NCBI GenBank assembly: GCA_019912965.1
Contig: JAIOHM010000009.1
Location: 1 to 33,465 of the forward strand
Origin: Anaerolineae bacterium
Lineage (GTDB): Bacteria; Chloroflexota; Anaerolineae; Aggregatilineales; Phototrophicaceae
Length of the DNA stretch: 33,465 nucleotides
Reading direction: 5' to 3'
This document shows positions 1 through 7,261 of this stretch, piece by piece; position 1 is the first letter of the stretch; each line of letters begins with the position of its first letter. The notes under the pieces were generated by a model. That model was given only the letters and a program-made list of their open reading frames with translations, was not told the origin of the DNA and ran no database searches. The translations under genes and the position numbers were made by a program.

Positions 1-33
1 CCCTAACCCCCTCCCCGTAAACGGAGAGGGGAC
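1..33. repeat. Dispersed palindromic repeat, family A
   Basis: A C-rich arm (CTAACCCCCTCCCC) is followed by a short spacer and a G-rich arm (GGAGAGGGG). The same design recurs at 33400-33440, and a longer degenerate version lies at 28384-28440. Here the repeat is read through in the frame of the following SH3b gene (peptide PNPLPVNGEG), so it either lies inside that coding region or just before its start. The window edge cuts it. Confidence 0.6.
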
Positions 34-271
34 AAGCAATGCTGCGATCGTGGGTGCGGCAGTGCCACTGGCGAACTGCCAGATCACGACGACCCATCAG
101 GTACGACTGCGTGAAACACCCAGCACAAACGGCACGGTACTGACTACCCTACCCTATGATCTGACGCTGACGGCGACAGTGCGGACAGGCGATTGGTATC
201 AGGTGGTTTATCTGAACAATCAGGGTTGGGTGAACGCGGCGTATGTGAACACACGCGGGACATGTGGGTAG
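2..271 (+). CDS. SH3b domain protein, C-terminal fragment (5' partial)
   Basis: The frame is open from the window edge to the stop at 269-271, so the N-terminus is missing; a GTG at 50 is the first internal start candidate. The visible part is one bacterial SH3 (SH3_3) domain: VRLRETPS at its start, then GDWYQVVYLNNQGWVNAAYV, the typical W-x-x-V...GWV pattern, and a C-terminal GTCG whose Cys could pair with the Cys before the domain (ANC). Such domains sit at the end of secreted or lipoprotein envelope proteins, where they are thought to bind peptidoglycan or other ligands. The family A repeat is translated in frame immediately upstream. The partner domain cannot be seen. A terminator follows at 351-386. 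Confidence 0.7.
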   Translation, partial: PNPLPVNGEGTSNAAIVGAAVPLANCQITTTHQVRLRETPSTNGTVLTTLPYDLTLTATVRTGDWYQVVYLNNQGWVNAAYVNTRGTCG

Positions 272-276
272 TTGGG

Positions 277-318
277 ATTATCAGTTATCGGTTATTGGTT
301 TTTAGTTGTTGGTCAAGA
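277..318. repeat. Short T/G-rich intergenic repeat, family B
   Basis: A run of related words (TTATCAGTTATCGGTTATTGG, then TTTTTAGTTGTTGG) of a type that recurs at 1473-1514, 7262-7308, 16003-16027, 28356-28380 and, inverted, 32146-32195. It lies just after the SH3b stop codon. Confidence 0.5.
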
Positions 319-350
319 TTGATATAACGGAAACCAATACACTCGTAAAG

Positions 351-386
351 TAAGAGCATCCAACAAACAGGATGCTCTTATTTTTT
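351..386 (+). terminator. Intrinsic terminator of the SH3b gene, overlapping the convergent gene's 3' end
   Basis: Perfect 11-bp stem TAAGAGCATCC (351-361) and GGATGCTCTTA (370-380) with an 8-nt loop, followed by six T (381-386). On the other strand the same bases supply the last two Lys codons and the TAA stop of the RCK protein. Confidence 0.85.
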
Positions 387-1472
387 GGTGACACTGCGGT
401 TGCGTTCCACGATATTGATAACACGGTCGTGGCGGGCGAAGATGACGAGTGTATCACCGCCCTTTACCTGCGTTGTGTTATGCGGCTGCACTTCGACCGC
501 GCCATCGCGTCCATGCAGCACAATGTCCATGTCGTTGGCTTCCTGCAACTCGCCAACTGTTCCACCATCCAGAAATGAGCCGGGTTCGACATGCAGGCGA
601 ATCATGCTGTAATCGACACCATTGATGTGCAGGGTTTGGGTGATTTCGATGCCAACGGCTGACCCGGCGAACACCGGTGCGGCCAGATCGGAGGCACTGA
701 GGACGGCCTGAACCCCCATGAACTGCTTCATCTGCTTAGCGTACTGGTCATCCCACATACGGGCGACGATGCGAATATCGGGATTCATATCGCGGGCGCG
801 CATGATGACTTCTAAATTGGTTTGGTCGCTAGAGGTACAAGCGATGAAAGCCTGAGCCTGTGGCAGTCCAGCTTTTTCGAGGCTGCTGGGGTCACGACCA
901 TCAGCCACGATAATCGGAACACCCAACTGTGCCAGTTCGTCATCAACATCGGGTTTTATCTTTGAGTCAATGGCGACGACATCAAAGCCCATGCCGACCA
1001 ATGTACGCGTGACACGCAGACCAACATGTCCCACGCCGAGAATAATTACGTGATTACGATACGTCGAAGCCACCGCTTCCTCCCATGCATTGCGCCGTTC
1101 ACTGCGGTCAAAAAACAGCCGCACAAAATCCGCCGCGCCACGTCCGACAATAAAAATAGCCACAATGGGCATCAGATACCAGAAAACGATCAGGTAAGGT
1201 TCAGCGGGTGGGGTGTCTGATGGTGGTTCCAAGATCATCATGCGGAGGATGTAATAAGGCAAATTGAGATAGGCTTCGCGCGGATACCCCGCCAGCACAC
1301 GCAATTCCCCATAGAGCAATCCGCCGCCGAAAACGACGATCAGAAAGGCCAACAATGGCCCGCGAAATTCTCGCCAAAGTGCCAGCGAATCGCGATAGAC
1401 GGCGCGGATGGAACGAATCCAGCGGGTGCGACGGCGGCGTCCAGCGGGGAGAACAAGACGAGTAGAAGGCAT
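378..1472 (-). CDS. Two-TM membrane protein with RCK/TrkA-N and TrkA-C domains (potassium-channel-like, no selectivity filter)
   Basis: The 364-aa protein has a basic N-terminus, TM1 around residues 38-56, a re-entrant-like stretch 68-81, TM2 around 92-114, an RCK_N/TrkA-N Rossmann domain (about 140-265, GVGHVG at 146-151 and acidic D169 after the second strand) and an RCK_C domain (about 280-360). This is the layout of two-TM prokaryotic K+ channels such as MthK. The pore segment, however, reads YYILRMMILEPPSD where TVGYG is expected, so K+ selectivity is not supported by sequence. The RCK part should bind NAD(H), ADP or another nucleotide; that is family knowledge, not shown here. It follows the TIR gene on the same strand after about 53 bp of family B repeat. 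The start ATG at 1470-1472 is the only good candidate. It may be a non-selective channel or a regulatory membrane protein. Confidence 0.8.
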   Translation of the reverse strand: MPSTRLVLPAGRRRRTRWIRSIRAVYRDSLALWREFRGPLLAFLIVVFGGGLLYGELRVLAGYPREAYLNLPYYILRMMILEPPSDTPPAEPYLIVFWYLMPIVAIFIVGRGAADFVRLFFDRSERRNAWEEAVASTYRNHVIILGVGHVGLRVTRTLVGMGFDVVAIDSKIKPDVDDELAQLGVPIIVADGRDPSSLEKAGLPQAQAFIACTSSDQTNLEVIMRARDMNPDIRIVARMWDDQYAKQMKQFMGVQAVLSASDLAAPVFAGSAVGIEITQTLHINGVDYSMIRLHVEPGSFLDGGTVGELQEANDMDIVLHGRDGAVEVQPHNTTQVKGGDTLVIFARHDRVINIVERNRSVTKK

Positions 1473-1514
1473 AGGTAGTTGATAGTTATTGGTTATTAGT
1501 TGTTAGTTATTGGT
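1473..1514. repeat. Short T/G-rich intergenic repeat, family B
   Basis: Words such as AGTTATTGGTTATTAGTTG and TTAGTTATTGG fill the gap between the TIR gene and the RCK gene. The element is close in sequence to those at 277-318 and 28356-28380. Confidence 0.5.
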
Positions 1515-1525
1515 AAAAGACAAAT

Positions 1526-2629
1526 TCATTGGTTCTCCAGATCGGGGAGGAGGCCGAGGGATTGAGCTTCATCAAATGAAAGCAGTTGTGACGGAAAAAC
1601 AGGCGGGATTTGTATCCCGGTTTCTACAGTCGTTCCACCTGGTTGTGTTCCCGTGTCCAATCCACTGATGATACCTTCCCCTAGCGCCTGATCGAAAGTC
1701 AGCAAATCTCCAACAACACCACTGGCGTTAAATAAATCATCCAGCGGCACCAGATCACCTGAATCAGAAAGGCGTGACATCGCCGAAGCCGGGCGAAATT
1801 GTGCAGCAAGATTATCTGGATCATATCCAGGCTGCGCTTTCCAGAATGTGAGCAACGCTGACCAAATACGGGTTGGGTCTTCCTTGCCACTGGATGAGCG
1901 GGCGGCCATCATGCGGATGATGTTGTAATCGCGTTCAGCTTCCTGAAGACTGAGCGCCTCGCGTGCCTGCTGTTCATAATCATCTAATGGGTAAAAAGCG
2001 GGAACGTAATCTGATGCCCGGATACGCGCCAGCCAGTCCAGCGCGGCTTTCCAATCCTGACGGTCGGCGGCTTCCTGATAATTCTGAATGGCGGCGAACA
2101 CATCGAATTCTACTGATTGAATATTCGCCATTACCTTGAGGGCATCCAGTTTGGTCAATTCGCGCTCGACGGCATCCAAAATCCGCTCGATGTTATCCAA
2201 AAAATGTTTACCAGCGTCCAGATGTGCCACATGGTATTCGAGCATCGGGCGAAGTTCGGAGGGCAAATCACGGGCGCGAGGAATGGCGGCTTTCTTGATG
2301 CAGATCGGCGCGATGGGTTTGCCCTCTTCCAGCGCCAGCCGGATTTCGGTCTGCACATAATCTTCTTCGTCACCCTGTGTCAAGCGTTCACGCAGCAAAT
2401 CCGACCACTGCGGCCCGATAATGGCTACCAGCAAATCGCACTCACGGACTGTGTCGCGGATAAAGTCGGCAAAGGCGGTGAAAGGCGGGATGGTATCAAA
2501 ATCCATGAACACGCTATCCCGCCCGTACTTCCACGCGAACCAATCCCGAATACGCTCGACAAAATCCGGATTGTCGGCACGGCGGTAATTCAAGAAAATT
2601 TTGCGGGTCGGCTTCTGCTCTTCGATCAT
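1526..2629 (-). CDS. TIR domain protein with helical (TPR-like) C-terminal region
   Basis: Start taken as the ATG at 2627-2629; a TTG four codons upstream is possible. The 367-aa product begins with a bacterial TIR domain (about residues 10-130): KIFLNYRR first strand, FMDFDTIPPFTAF (BB-loop region), LLVAIIGPQW, and DYVQTEIRLAL, whose Glu95 is placed like the catalytic Glu of NAD-cleaving TIRs. Residues about 160-290 are two helical hairpins of the kind W-x-x-AL-x-x-L...P-x-Y (QDWKAALDWLARI, PGYDPDNLA), resembling TPR or effector-associated helical repeats. The tail is low-complexity. No signal peptide or TM is seen. Bacterial TIRs are NADases or signal synthases in antiviral systems or in regulation. 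The RCK membrane protein lies directly downstream on the same strand. Domain call is firm; enzymatic activity is inferred. Confidence 0.85.
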   Translation of the reverse strand: MIEEQKPTRKIFLNYRRADNPDFVERIRDWFAWKYGRDSVFMDFDTIPPFTAFADFIRDTVRECDLLVAIIGPQWSDLLRERLTQGDEEDYVQTEIRLALEEGKPIAPICIKKAAIPRARDLPSELRPMLEYHVAHLDAGKHFLDNIERILDAVERELTKLDALKVMANIQSVEFDVFAAIQNYQEAADRQDWKAALDWLARIRASDYVPAFYPLDDYEQQAREALSLQEAERDYNIIRMMAARSSSGKEDPTRIWSALLTFWKAQPGYDPDNLAAQFRPASAMSRLSDSGDLVPLDDLFNASGVVGDLLTFDQALGEGIISGLDTGTQPGGTTVETGIQIPPVFPSQLLSFDEAQSLGLLPDLENQ

Positions 2630-2771
2630 GATGCCACTCAAAATGTAAGCCGTAACAAAAAGTATTGTACTGTGGTTTGCGGCGGGCGGCGAATTGCGGT
2701 TTTCTAACGTTGAAGGGAGGATAATACTTACAGGATGTTTCGTGCGTATAAGGTGTTAAAGGGGAGAAACC

Positions 2772-3170
2772 ATGCAAGAAAATCAACCGGTAGCGACAGG
2801 GGGGCCGCCGATTCATTATCTGGCAGCGCTGCTGACTGTGATTATGGACTGGATATGGGGCGCGGCAGAGGGCGGCGCAACATTAACGGGCGTAGGCATT
2901 CTGGCTGTGCCGTTGCTGATGCTGGCGACAGGTGGGACGGCTTTTATGGGTACACTGCTCATACAAAAATTCGTCGCGGCGGATGGATGGGGCAAGTCGT
3001 TCGCCAAAGCATTCGTGATGGGCATCGTTGCGGGTTTGCCGTTTATGGTGGCGGGGACAGCAGTTGGCGGGGTGCTGCTTGGTTGGGCGGGACTCAGTGG
3101 ATTGGGGATTATCCAAGGTACAGCTAAAGCTCCACCACAGCTACCACCCCAAAAGCCACCTCAAACATAA
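2772..3170 (+). CDS. Small three-TM membrane protein, unknown
   Basis: The 132-aa protein has a good ribosome site (AAGGGGAG, 2760-2767) before the ATG. It carries about three hydrophobic segments (around residues 15-33, 38-62 and 78-110), rich in Gly and Ala, and ends in a Pro/Gln tail (PPQLPPQKPPQT). I recognise no family. It is divergent from the TIR gene, with about 140 bp shared upstream, and its 3' end runs into the terminator at 3176-3200. The TM pattern and ribosome site support it being a real gene; no function can be given. Confidence 0.7.
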   Translation: MQENQPVATGGPPIHYLAALLTVIMDWIWGAAEGGATLTGVGILAVPLLMLATGGTAFMGTLLIQKFVAADGWGKSFAKAFVMGIVAGLPFMVAGTAVGGVLLGWAGLSGLGIIQGTAKAPPQLPPQKPPQT

Positions 3171-3200
3171 TAAAAATCGCCCCCGAAAATCGGGGGCGAT
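3171..3200 (-). terminator. Intrinsic terminator of the gcv operon (likely bidirectional)
   Basis: Perfect 11-bp stem ATCGCCCCCGA (3176-3186) and TCGGGGGCGAT (3190-3200) with a 3-nt loop. On the minus strand it is followed by TTTTTATTAT, a proper U-tract, so it mainly ends gcvPB. On the plus strand the tail is poor, but the stem may also stop the small membrane-protein gene. Confidence 0.9.
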
Positions 3201-3254
3201 CCTATAACACTGTATCCTCAAGATTTGGGTGTGGCGAGTATACAGGTTATCCGG

Positions 3255-4727
3255 TTATCCAGCCCATTCAGGAATAGGCCGGCAACACAGCACAAGTTGT
3301 TTAGCTGCCCTCACTTCATCCAACCGCGAAACAGGGGCGGTGTGCGGGGCGCTCCGCAGCAGATCAGGATTTTCGTGGGCTTCTGCTGCAATCTTCTTCA
3401 TGGCGTCGATAAATTCGTCCAATGTTGCTTTGTCTTCGGTTTCGGTCGGTTCGATCATCAACGCTTCCGGCACGAGCAGCGGGAAGTAGTTGGTCGGGGG
3501 ATGGAAACCATAGTCCATCAGACGCTTGGAAATATCCAGCGCGTGAACATTTTCCACACCCTCGAAATGCCCTTCCAACACGAATTCGTGTCCACAATAA
3601 CGATTATACGGAATATGGTAGGTATCTTGCAACTTTGCGCGGATGTAATTGGCGTTTAGGGCGGCATGACGCGAAATACTCTTGATGCCTTCGTCGCCGT
3701 GAATGCGGATGTAGGTGAAAGCGCGGACGTGCATCCCGAAGTTGCCGTGAAATGCTTTCAGGCGTCCGATGGATTTTTCCGGCATGACCATGCCATAAAG
3801 TGGCGTCTCGTTTTCTTCGTCAGCTTCTTCGACGATCTGCACAACAGGGCCGGGCAGGAATGGCTTGAGCTTATCGCCTACCCCAACCGGGCCACTGCCG
3901 GGGCCACCGCCGCCATGCGGGGTGGAGAAAGTTTTGTGCAGATTATAGTGCATCACATCAAAGCCGAGTTCGCCGGGTTTGACGATGCCCATGAGCGCGT
4001 TCATGTTCGCGCCGTCCATGTACATCAATCCGCCGCAGTCGTGAACGGCTTTAATCACATCTAGAATCTTGCTCTCGAACAGGCCGAGCGTGTTGGGAAC
4101 AGTAATCATCATCCCGGCGACTGTATCATCGCAGGCCGCGCGGAGTGCTGTTAAATCAACATCGCCCATTTCGTCGGCGGGCAGTTCAACAGCGGTGAAT
4201 CCGGCCATCGTCACGGTGGCGGGGTTGGTACCATGCGCGGTATTCGGAATGAGAATTTTGGTGCGTTTAGTATCGCCACGATCCAGATGATACTTGCGAA
4301 TCATCAGAATGCCAGCAAATTCGCCTTGTGCTCCAGCAGCAGGCGCAAGGCTGACGGCTTTGAAACCGCTGATTTCCGCCAGCCAATTCTGCAACTGATA
4401 CATAAGCGCCAGCGCACCCTGCGACCCTTCACCATCGGTCAGGGGGTGCAAAGCAGCAAATCCGGGCAAGCGGGCGGTGTCTTCGTTCAGCTTGGGGTTG
4501 TACTTCATGGTACATGACCCCAGCGGGTAGAACCCTTTGTCAATCGAATAGTTCAATGTGCTCAGGCGGGTGAAGTGACGCACCACCTGCAATTCGCTGA
4601 CTTCCGGCAAATCCAGTTCGGCGCGGAGCAGGTCAGCAGGGATTGGGGTTTCCGGCACATCACAATCCGGCAAACGCGCGCCTATACGTCCCGGCGAGCC
4701 AATGTCGTAAATGAGGGGTTCGGTCAT
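3255..4727 (-). CDS. gcvPB: Glycine dehydrogenase (decarboxylating) subunit 2
   Basis: The 490-aa protein is the C-terminal-type subunit of the two-part P-protein of the glycine cleavage system. It carries the PLP lysine K265 in HYNLHKTFSTPHGGGGPGSGP, the motif that marks this subunit, plus YPLGSCTMKYNP near the N-terminus and AHGTNPAT. With gcvPA it decarboxylates glycine and passes the aminomethyl group to lipoyl-GcvH. Its ATG overlaps the gcvPA stop by 4 nt (4724-4727), suggesting translational coupling and equal amounts of the two subunits. Length is normal for the family. It is the last gene of the operon, closed by the terminator at 3171-3200. Confidence 0.97.
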   Translation of the reverse strand: MTEPLIYDIGSPGRIGARLPDCDVPETPIPADLLRAELDLPEVSELQVVRHFTRLSTLNYSIDKGFYPLGSCTMKYNPKLNEDTARLPGFAALHPLTDGEGSQGALALMYQLQNWLAEISGFKAVSLAPAAGAQGEFAGILMIRKYHLDRGDTKRTKILIPNTAHGTNPATVTMAGFTAVELPADEMGDVDLTALRAACDDTVAGMMITVPNTLGLFESKILDVIKAVHDCGGLMYMDGANMNALMGIVKPGELGFDVMHYNLHKTFSTPHGGGGPGSGPVGVGDKLKPFLPGPVVQIVEEADEENETPLYGMVMPEKSIGRLKAFHGNFGMHVRAFTYIRIHGDEGIKSISRHAALNANYIRAKLQDTYHIPYNRYCGHEFVLEGHFEGVENVHALDISKRLMDYGFHPPTNYFPLLVPEALMIEPTETEDKATLDEFIDAMKKIAAEAHENPDLLRSAPHTAPVSRLDEVRAAKQLVLCCRPIPEWAG

Positions 4728-6061
4728 TTTGCAGCTTCCTTTAAACCTTCAACCAGCCCGTCGATTTCATCTTTGGTGTTCATTTCAGTGGCGCAGACCA
4801 GCATGTGATCTTTCAGATGGGGATAATCCTGCCCCAAATCATAACCGCCGATGATGCCCTTTTCGATCAGCGCGTCGTTGATTTCGCTCACCGGACGCGG
4901 GCATTTGACGACAAATTCGTTGAAGAACGGCTTGCTGGTATCCACGCTAAAACCGGGGAGGGCCGCAATCTGTTTGGCAGCGTAGTGGGCTTTGTGGTAG
5001 CAGAGTTCGGCAACTTTCTTCATGCCGTGCTTGCCCATCAAGGACATGTAAACGGCAGCAGTCAGAGACATCAAACCCTGATTGGTGCAAATGTTGCTGC
5101 TGGCTTTTTCGCGGCGGATGTCCTGTTCGCGGGGGCGCAGCGTCATCACGTAAGCACGGCGTCCATCGTGGTCAACGGTTTCGCCAACGATACGTCCGGC
5201 AATTTTGCGGACATATTCGGTACGGGTGGCGAAGAAACCGAGGTATGGGCCGCCGAAACCCAGCGGAATACCCAACGGCTGTCCCTCGCCCACCACAATA
5301 TCCGCGCCGAGTTCACCGGGCGGTTTCAGAATGCCTAGTGAAATCGGATTGACGACCATCACCAGCAAAGCACCCGCCTGATGGACTTTTTCCGCCAGCA
5401 GTTTCAGGTCTTCGATCTGACCAAAAAAGTTGGGATAGGACACAGCCAGCATGGCGGTTTTGTCATCGAGCAGATCGATCAAATCGGGAATATCGGCGCG
5501 TCCGCTATCGCCAACGATTTTCAAATCGCGTCCCTGATGATAGGTACGGACAACCGCACGATATTGGGGGTTGATGGCGTGGCTGAGGATGATTTTGTTG
5601 CGTTTGCCGCGCCCGGCATCAACGGCAACTGTTACGGCCTCTGCCAAACTGGTCGCACCGTCATAATGGCTGGCATTGGCGGCGTCCATGCCCGTCAGCG
5701 CACACATCATGCTTTGGTATTCAAAAATCGCCTGAAGTGTTCCTTGACTGATTTCCGGTTGATAGGGAGTGTAGGCCGTCAAAAATTCGCCGCGCAGGAC
5801 GATGTGACTGATGGCAGAAGGGATAAAATGATGGTACGCGCCCGCGCCGCGAAAACAGGCAAAATCCGACACATGTTCGTCAGCATCAGACAGTGCGGTG
5901 AGTTCTGCCATCACTTCCATCTCGCTCAAGGGTTTGGGCAGATCGAGCTTCGGGAAGCGGTGGGTCGAAGGCACGGCTTCAAACAAGTCTTCAATGGTGG
6001 TCACGCCGATGGCGGACAGCATTTGCTGTCGTTCCAAGTCGGTATGTGGTACATAGGACAT
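4724..6061 (-). CDS. gcvPA: Glycine dehydrogenase (decarboxylating) subunit 1
   Basis: The 445-aa protein is the N-terminal-type P-protein subunit. Recognisable stretches are the start YVPHTDLERQQML, FRGAGAYHHFIPSAI, TAYTPYQPEISQGTLQAIFEYQ (split here only in description), and RREKASSNICTNQGLM near the end. It pairs with GcvPB to form the PLP enzyme. The ATG at 6061 follows AAGGATGAG. It lies between gcvH (93 bp upstream, with a 19-bp inverted repeat in the gap) and gcvPB (4-nt overlap). Split P-protein is usual for Firmicutes, thermophiles, archaea and Chloroflexota, and unlike the fused enterobacterial form. Confidence 0.97.
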   Translation of the reverse strand: MSYVPHTDLERQQMLSAIGVTTIEDLFEAVPSTHRFPKLDLPKPLSEMEVMAELTALSDADEHVSDFACFRGAGAYHHFIPSAISHIVLRGEFLTAYTPYQPEISQGTLQAIFEYQSMMCALTGMDAANASHYDGATSLAEAVTVAVDAGRGKRNKIILSHAINPQYRAVVRTYHQGRDLKIVGDSGRADIPDLIDLLDDKTAMLAVSYPNFFGQIEDLKLLAEKVHQAGALLVMVVNPISLGILKPPGELGADIVVGEGQPLGIPLGFGGPYLGFFATRTEYVRKIAGRIVGETVDHDGRRAYVMTLRPREQDIRREKASSNICTNQGLMSLTAAVYMSLMGKHGMKKVAELCYHKAHYAAKQIAALPGFSVDTSKPFFNEFVVKCPRPVSEINDALIEKGIIGGYDLGQDYPHLKDHMLVCATEMNTKDEIDGLVEGLKEAAK

Positions 6062-6100
6062 AGGCTTGGCTCATCCTTGCATAACTGAACGATTTAGCGG

Positions 6101-6147
6101 TTAGCCATTAGCGATTAGCCCGCAATGAGCTAATCGCTAATGGCTAA
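6101..6147. repeat. Perfect 19-bp inverted repeat between gcvH and gcvPA
   Basis: TTAGCCATTAGCGATTAGC (6101-6119) and its exact complement (6129-6147) flank a 9-nt loop. In the operon mRNA this would be a strong hairpin without a U-tract, so it is more likely a processing or stability element, or a repeat insertion, than a terminator. The wording resembles family B. Confidence 0.8.
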
Positions 6148-6154
6148 AGGGTCA

Positions 6155-6547
6155 CTAGCGGCTTTTGCAATATTCGATGTAGGCGGCGGAGTCCATCAAA
6201 CCAGCAGCTTCGGCAGCGTCGGTCAATTTGAATTGAATCAACCAGCCTTTGCCGTAAGGGTCGGTATTGATGAGTTCAGGTTCATCACTGAGGGCATCGT
6301 TGACGGCGGTAACCGTCCCGCCAATAGGCATAAAAATATCTGAAGCGGCTTTGACGGACTCGACGACACCGAACGAATCGCCTTGCTTGAAAGCAGTCCC
6401 AACATCCGGGAATTCGACGTAGACAATATCATTCAACTGATCCTGGGCGTAATCCGTCACGCCGATAGTAGCAGTATCGCCCTCAATCCGCAGCCATTCA
6501 TCATTTTTGGTGTACTTCAGGTCAGCCGGAGTCTTTAAGTCAGCCAT
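6155..6547 (-). CDS. gcvH: Glycine cleavage system H protein
   Basis: The 130-aa lipoyl carrier of the glycine cleavage system. The lipoylation motif ESVKAASD places the modified lysine at K66; TPADLKYTKNDEWLRIEGD is the standard N-terminus. The start is the ATG at 6545-6547, which has a strong GGAGGA site (6552-6557); the longer frame would begin with TTG inside the U-tract of the leader terminator and is rejected. First gene of the leftward operon gcvH-gcvPA-gcvPB, controlled by the glycine riboswitch at 6633-6737. The gene for the T-protein is not nearby, and L-protein (Lpd) is also absent from the window. Confidence 0.97.
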   Translation of the reverse strand: MADLKTPADLKYTKNDEWLRIEGDTATIGVTDYAQDQLNDIVYVEFPDVGTAFKQGDSFGVVESVKAASDIFMPIGGTVTAVNDALSDEPELINTDPYGKGWLIQFKLTDAAEAAGLMDSAAYIEYCKSR

Positions 6548-6577
6548 TGATTCCTCCATAGGTTCAGTTACAAATAA

Positions 6578-6608
6578 CAAAAAGAGCGTACAGTGGGCTG
6601 CACGCTCT
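6578..6608 (-). terminator. Leader terminator of the glycine riboswitch
   Basis: On the minus strand AGAGCGTGCAG (6598-6608) pairs with CTGTACGCTCT (6583-6593; one G-U pair) around the loop CCCA and is followed by TTTTTG. It lies between the aptamer and gcvH, so it is the likely expression platform: glycine binding would prevent termination. Confidence 0.88.
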
Positions 6609-6632
6609 GTCAGATTACCTTCAGAGTTCCAA

Positions 6633-6737
6633 ATCTGCGAATCCTTTGACCTGAGAGTTTCGTCGCCCGGTTAGCAGCACCGGAAAACTTGCCCCTTCGG
6701 CGGCCCAAACTTTAGTCCGGGCGCTCTCTCCGCAGAT
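6633..6737 (-). promoter_or_regulatory. Glycine riboswitch, single aptamer
   Basis: Reading the minus strand, the conserved core of the glycine (gcvT) aptamer is present in order: GCGGAGAG, then GCCGCCGAAGGGGCAAG, then AAACTCTCAGGTCAAAGGA. A 7-bp P1 stem closes it (ATCTGCG at 6731-6737 with CGCAGAT at 6633-6639). I see no second aptamer before or after, so this is a singlet form rather than the common tandem. With the terminator at 6578-6608 it should act as a transcriptional ON switch for gcvH-gcvPA-gcvPB when glycine is in excess. Confidence 0.95.
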
Positions 6738-6750
6738 GGTTATTGTATAA

Positions 6751-6779
6751 ATTGTACCTACAACGGATGCACTTGGCAA
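6751..6779 (-). promoter_or_regulatory. Promoter of the gcv riboswitch leader
   Basis: Minus-strand TTGCCA (6774-6779, 5/6 match to the -35 consensus) and TACAAT (6751-6756, 5/6 match to -10) are 17 bp apart. Transcription would start near 6744, a few bases before the P1 stem of the aptamer. A 7-bp inverted repeat (6772-6778 with 6794-6800) overlaps the -35 element. Confidence 0.7.
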
Positions 6780-6804
6780 CGAAAATAGTCAACTGCCAAG
6801 CGTA

Positions 6805-7215
6805 TTACGAATCTGCGCCAACAGGCAACCATTCAAACAGAGCTTTACGAGCTACATCGCTCAAGCCCAGATTAAAACCGAGATGTCCAGTGGCATCGGC
6901 CACAATAGTTGGGCGCAGCAGCAGCACACCATCGGGCTTCAGTCCGACAGCTAAATAGGCCTGTCCCGTACCGATCTGGCGGGTGGTTTGTAACCCTTCA
7001 ACAGGTTGCAGGCGGGCAAGAACGCGCGAGAGTTCCTGAAAACGGGGGCGTAAAGCAATTTCCAGCGGGCCGTAGCTGGCGGAAAGGGAAATGTAGCCCC
7101 CTTCGCGGCGCATCGCCACCACCGGGCGACCTGTACTGCCTTCGCTGGCCGCAAAAGTAATCACGCCGGAGGCATTATCGACTGTCACGTGGTCGAGTAG
7201 TTCAAAGTTACGCAT
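6805..7215 (-). CDS. Hypothetical protein, 136 aa
   Basis: Soluble 136-aa protein with no signal peptide or TM segment. It begins MRNFELLDHVTVDN and is beta-rich (VITFAASEGSTGRPVVAMRREGGYISLSASYG) with a helix in the middle and another at the end (LSDVARKALFEWLPVG). I do not recognise a family. GGAG lies about 9 nt before the ATG at 7213-7215. It is upstream of the gcv promoter on the same strand but separated by the riboswitch leader, so it is probably a separate unit. Confidence 0.65.
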   Translation of the reverse strand: MRNFELLDHVTVDNASGVITFAASEGSTGRPVVAMRREGGYISLSASYGPLEIALRPRFQELSRVLARLQPVEGLQTTRQIGTGQAYLAVGLKPDGVLLLRPTIVADATGHLGFNLGLSDVARKALFEWLPVGADS

Positions 7216-7261
7216 GGGCTTGCTCCGAAGTTCACAAAAGTCGGTCGGAAGTATAACACAA

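Noticed and set aside
2117..2707. 196-aa frame opposite the TIR gene
   Set aside because: Antisense to a convincing TIR domain; no motif or ribosome site.
5381..6088. 235-aa frame opposite gcvPA
   Set aside because: Shadow of gcvPA; it also would cross the operon start without its own promoter.
6547..6580. Longer gcvH start at 6580
   Set aside because: It begins with TTG within the U-tract of the leader terminator, and the downstream ATG has a strong GGAGGA site.
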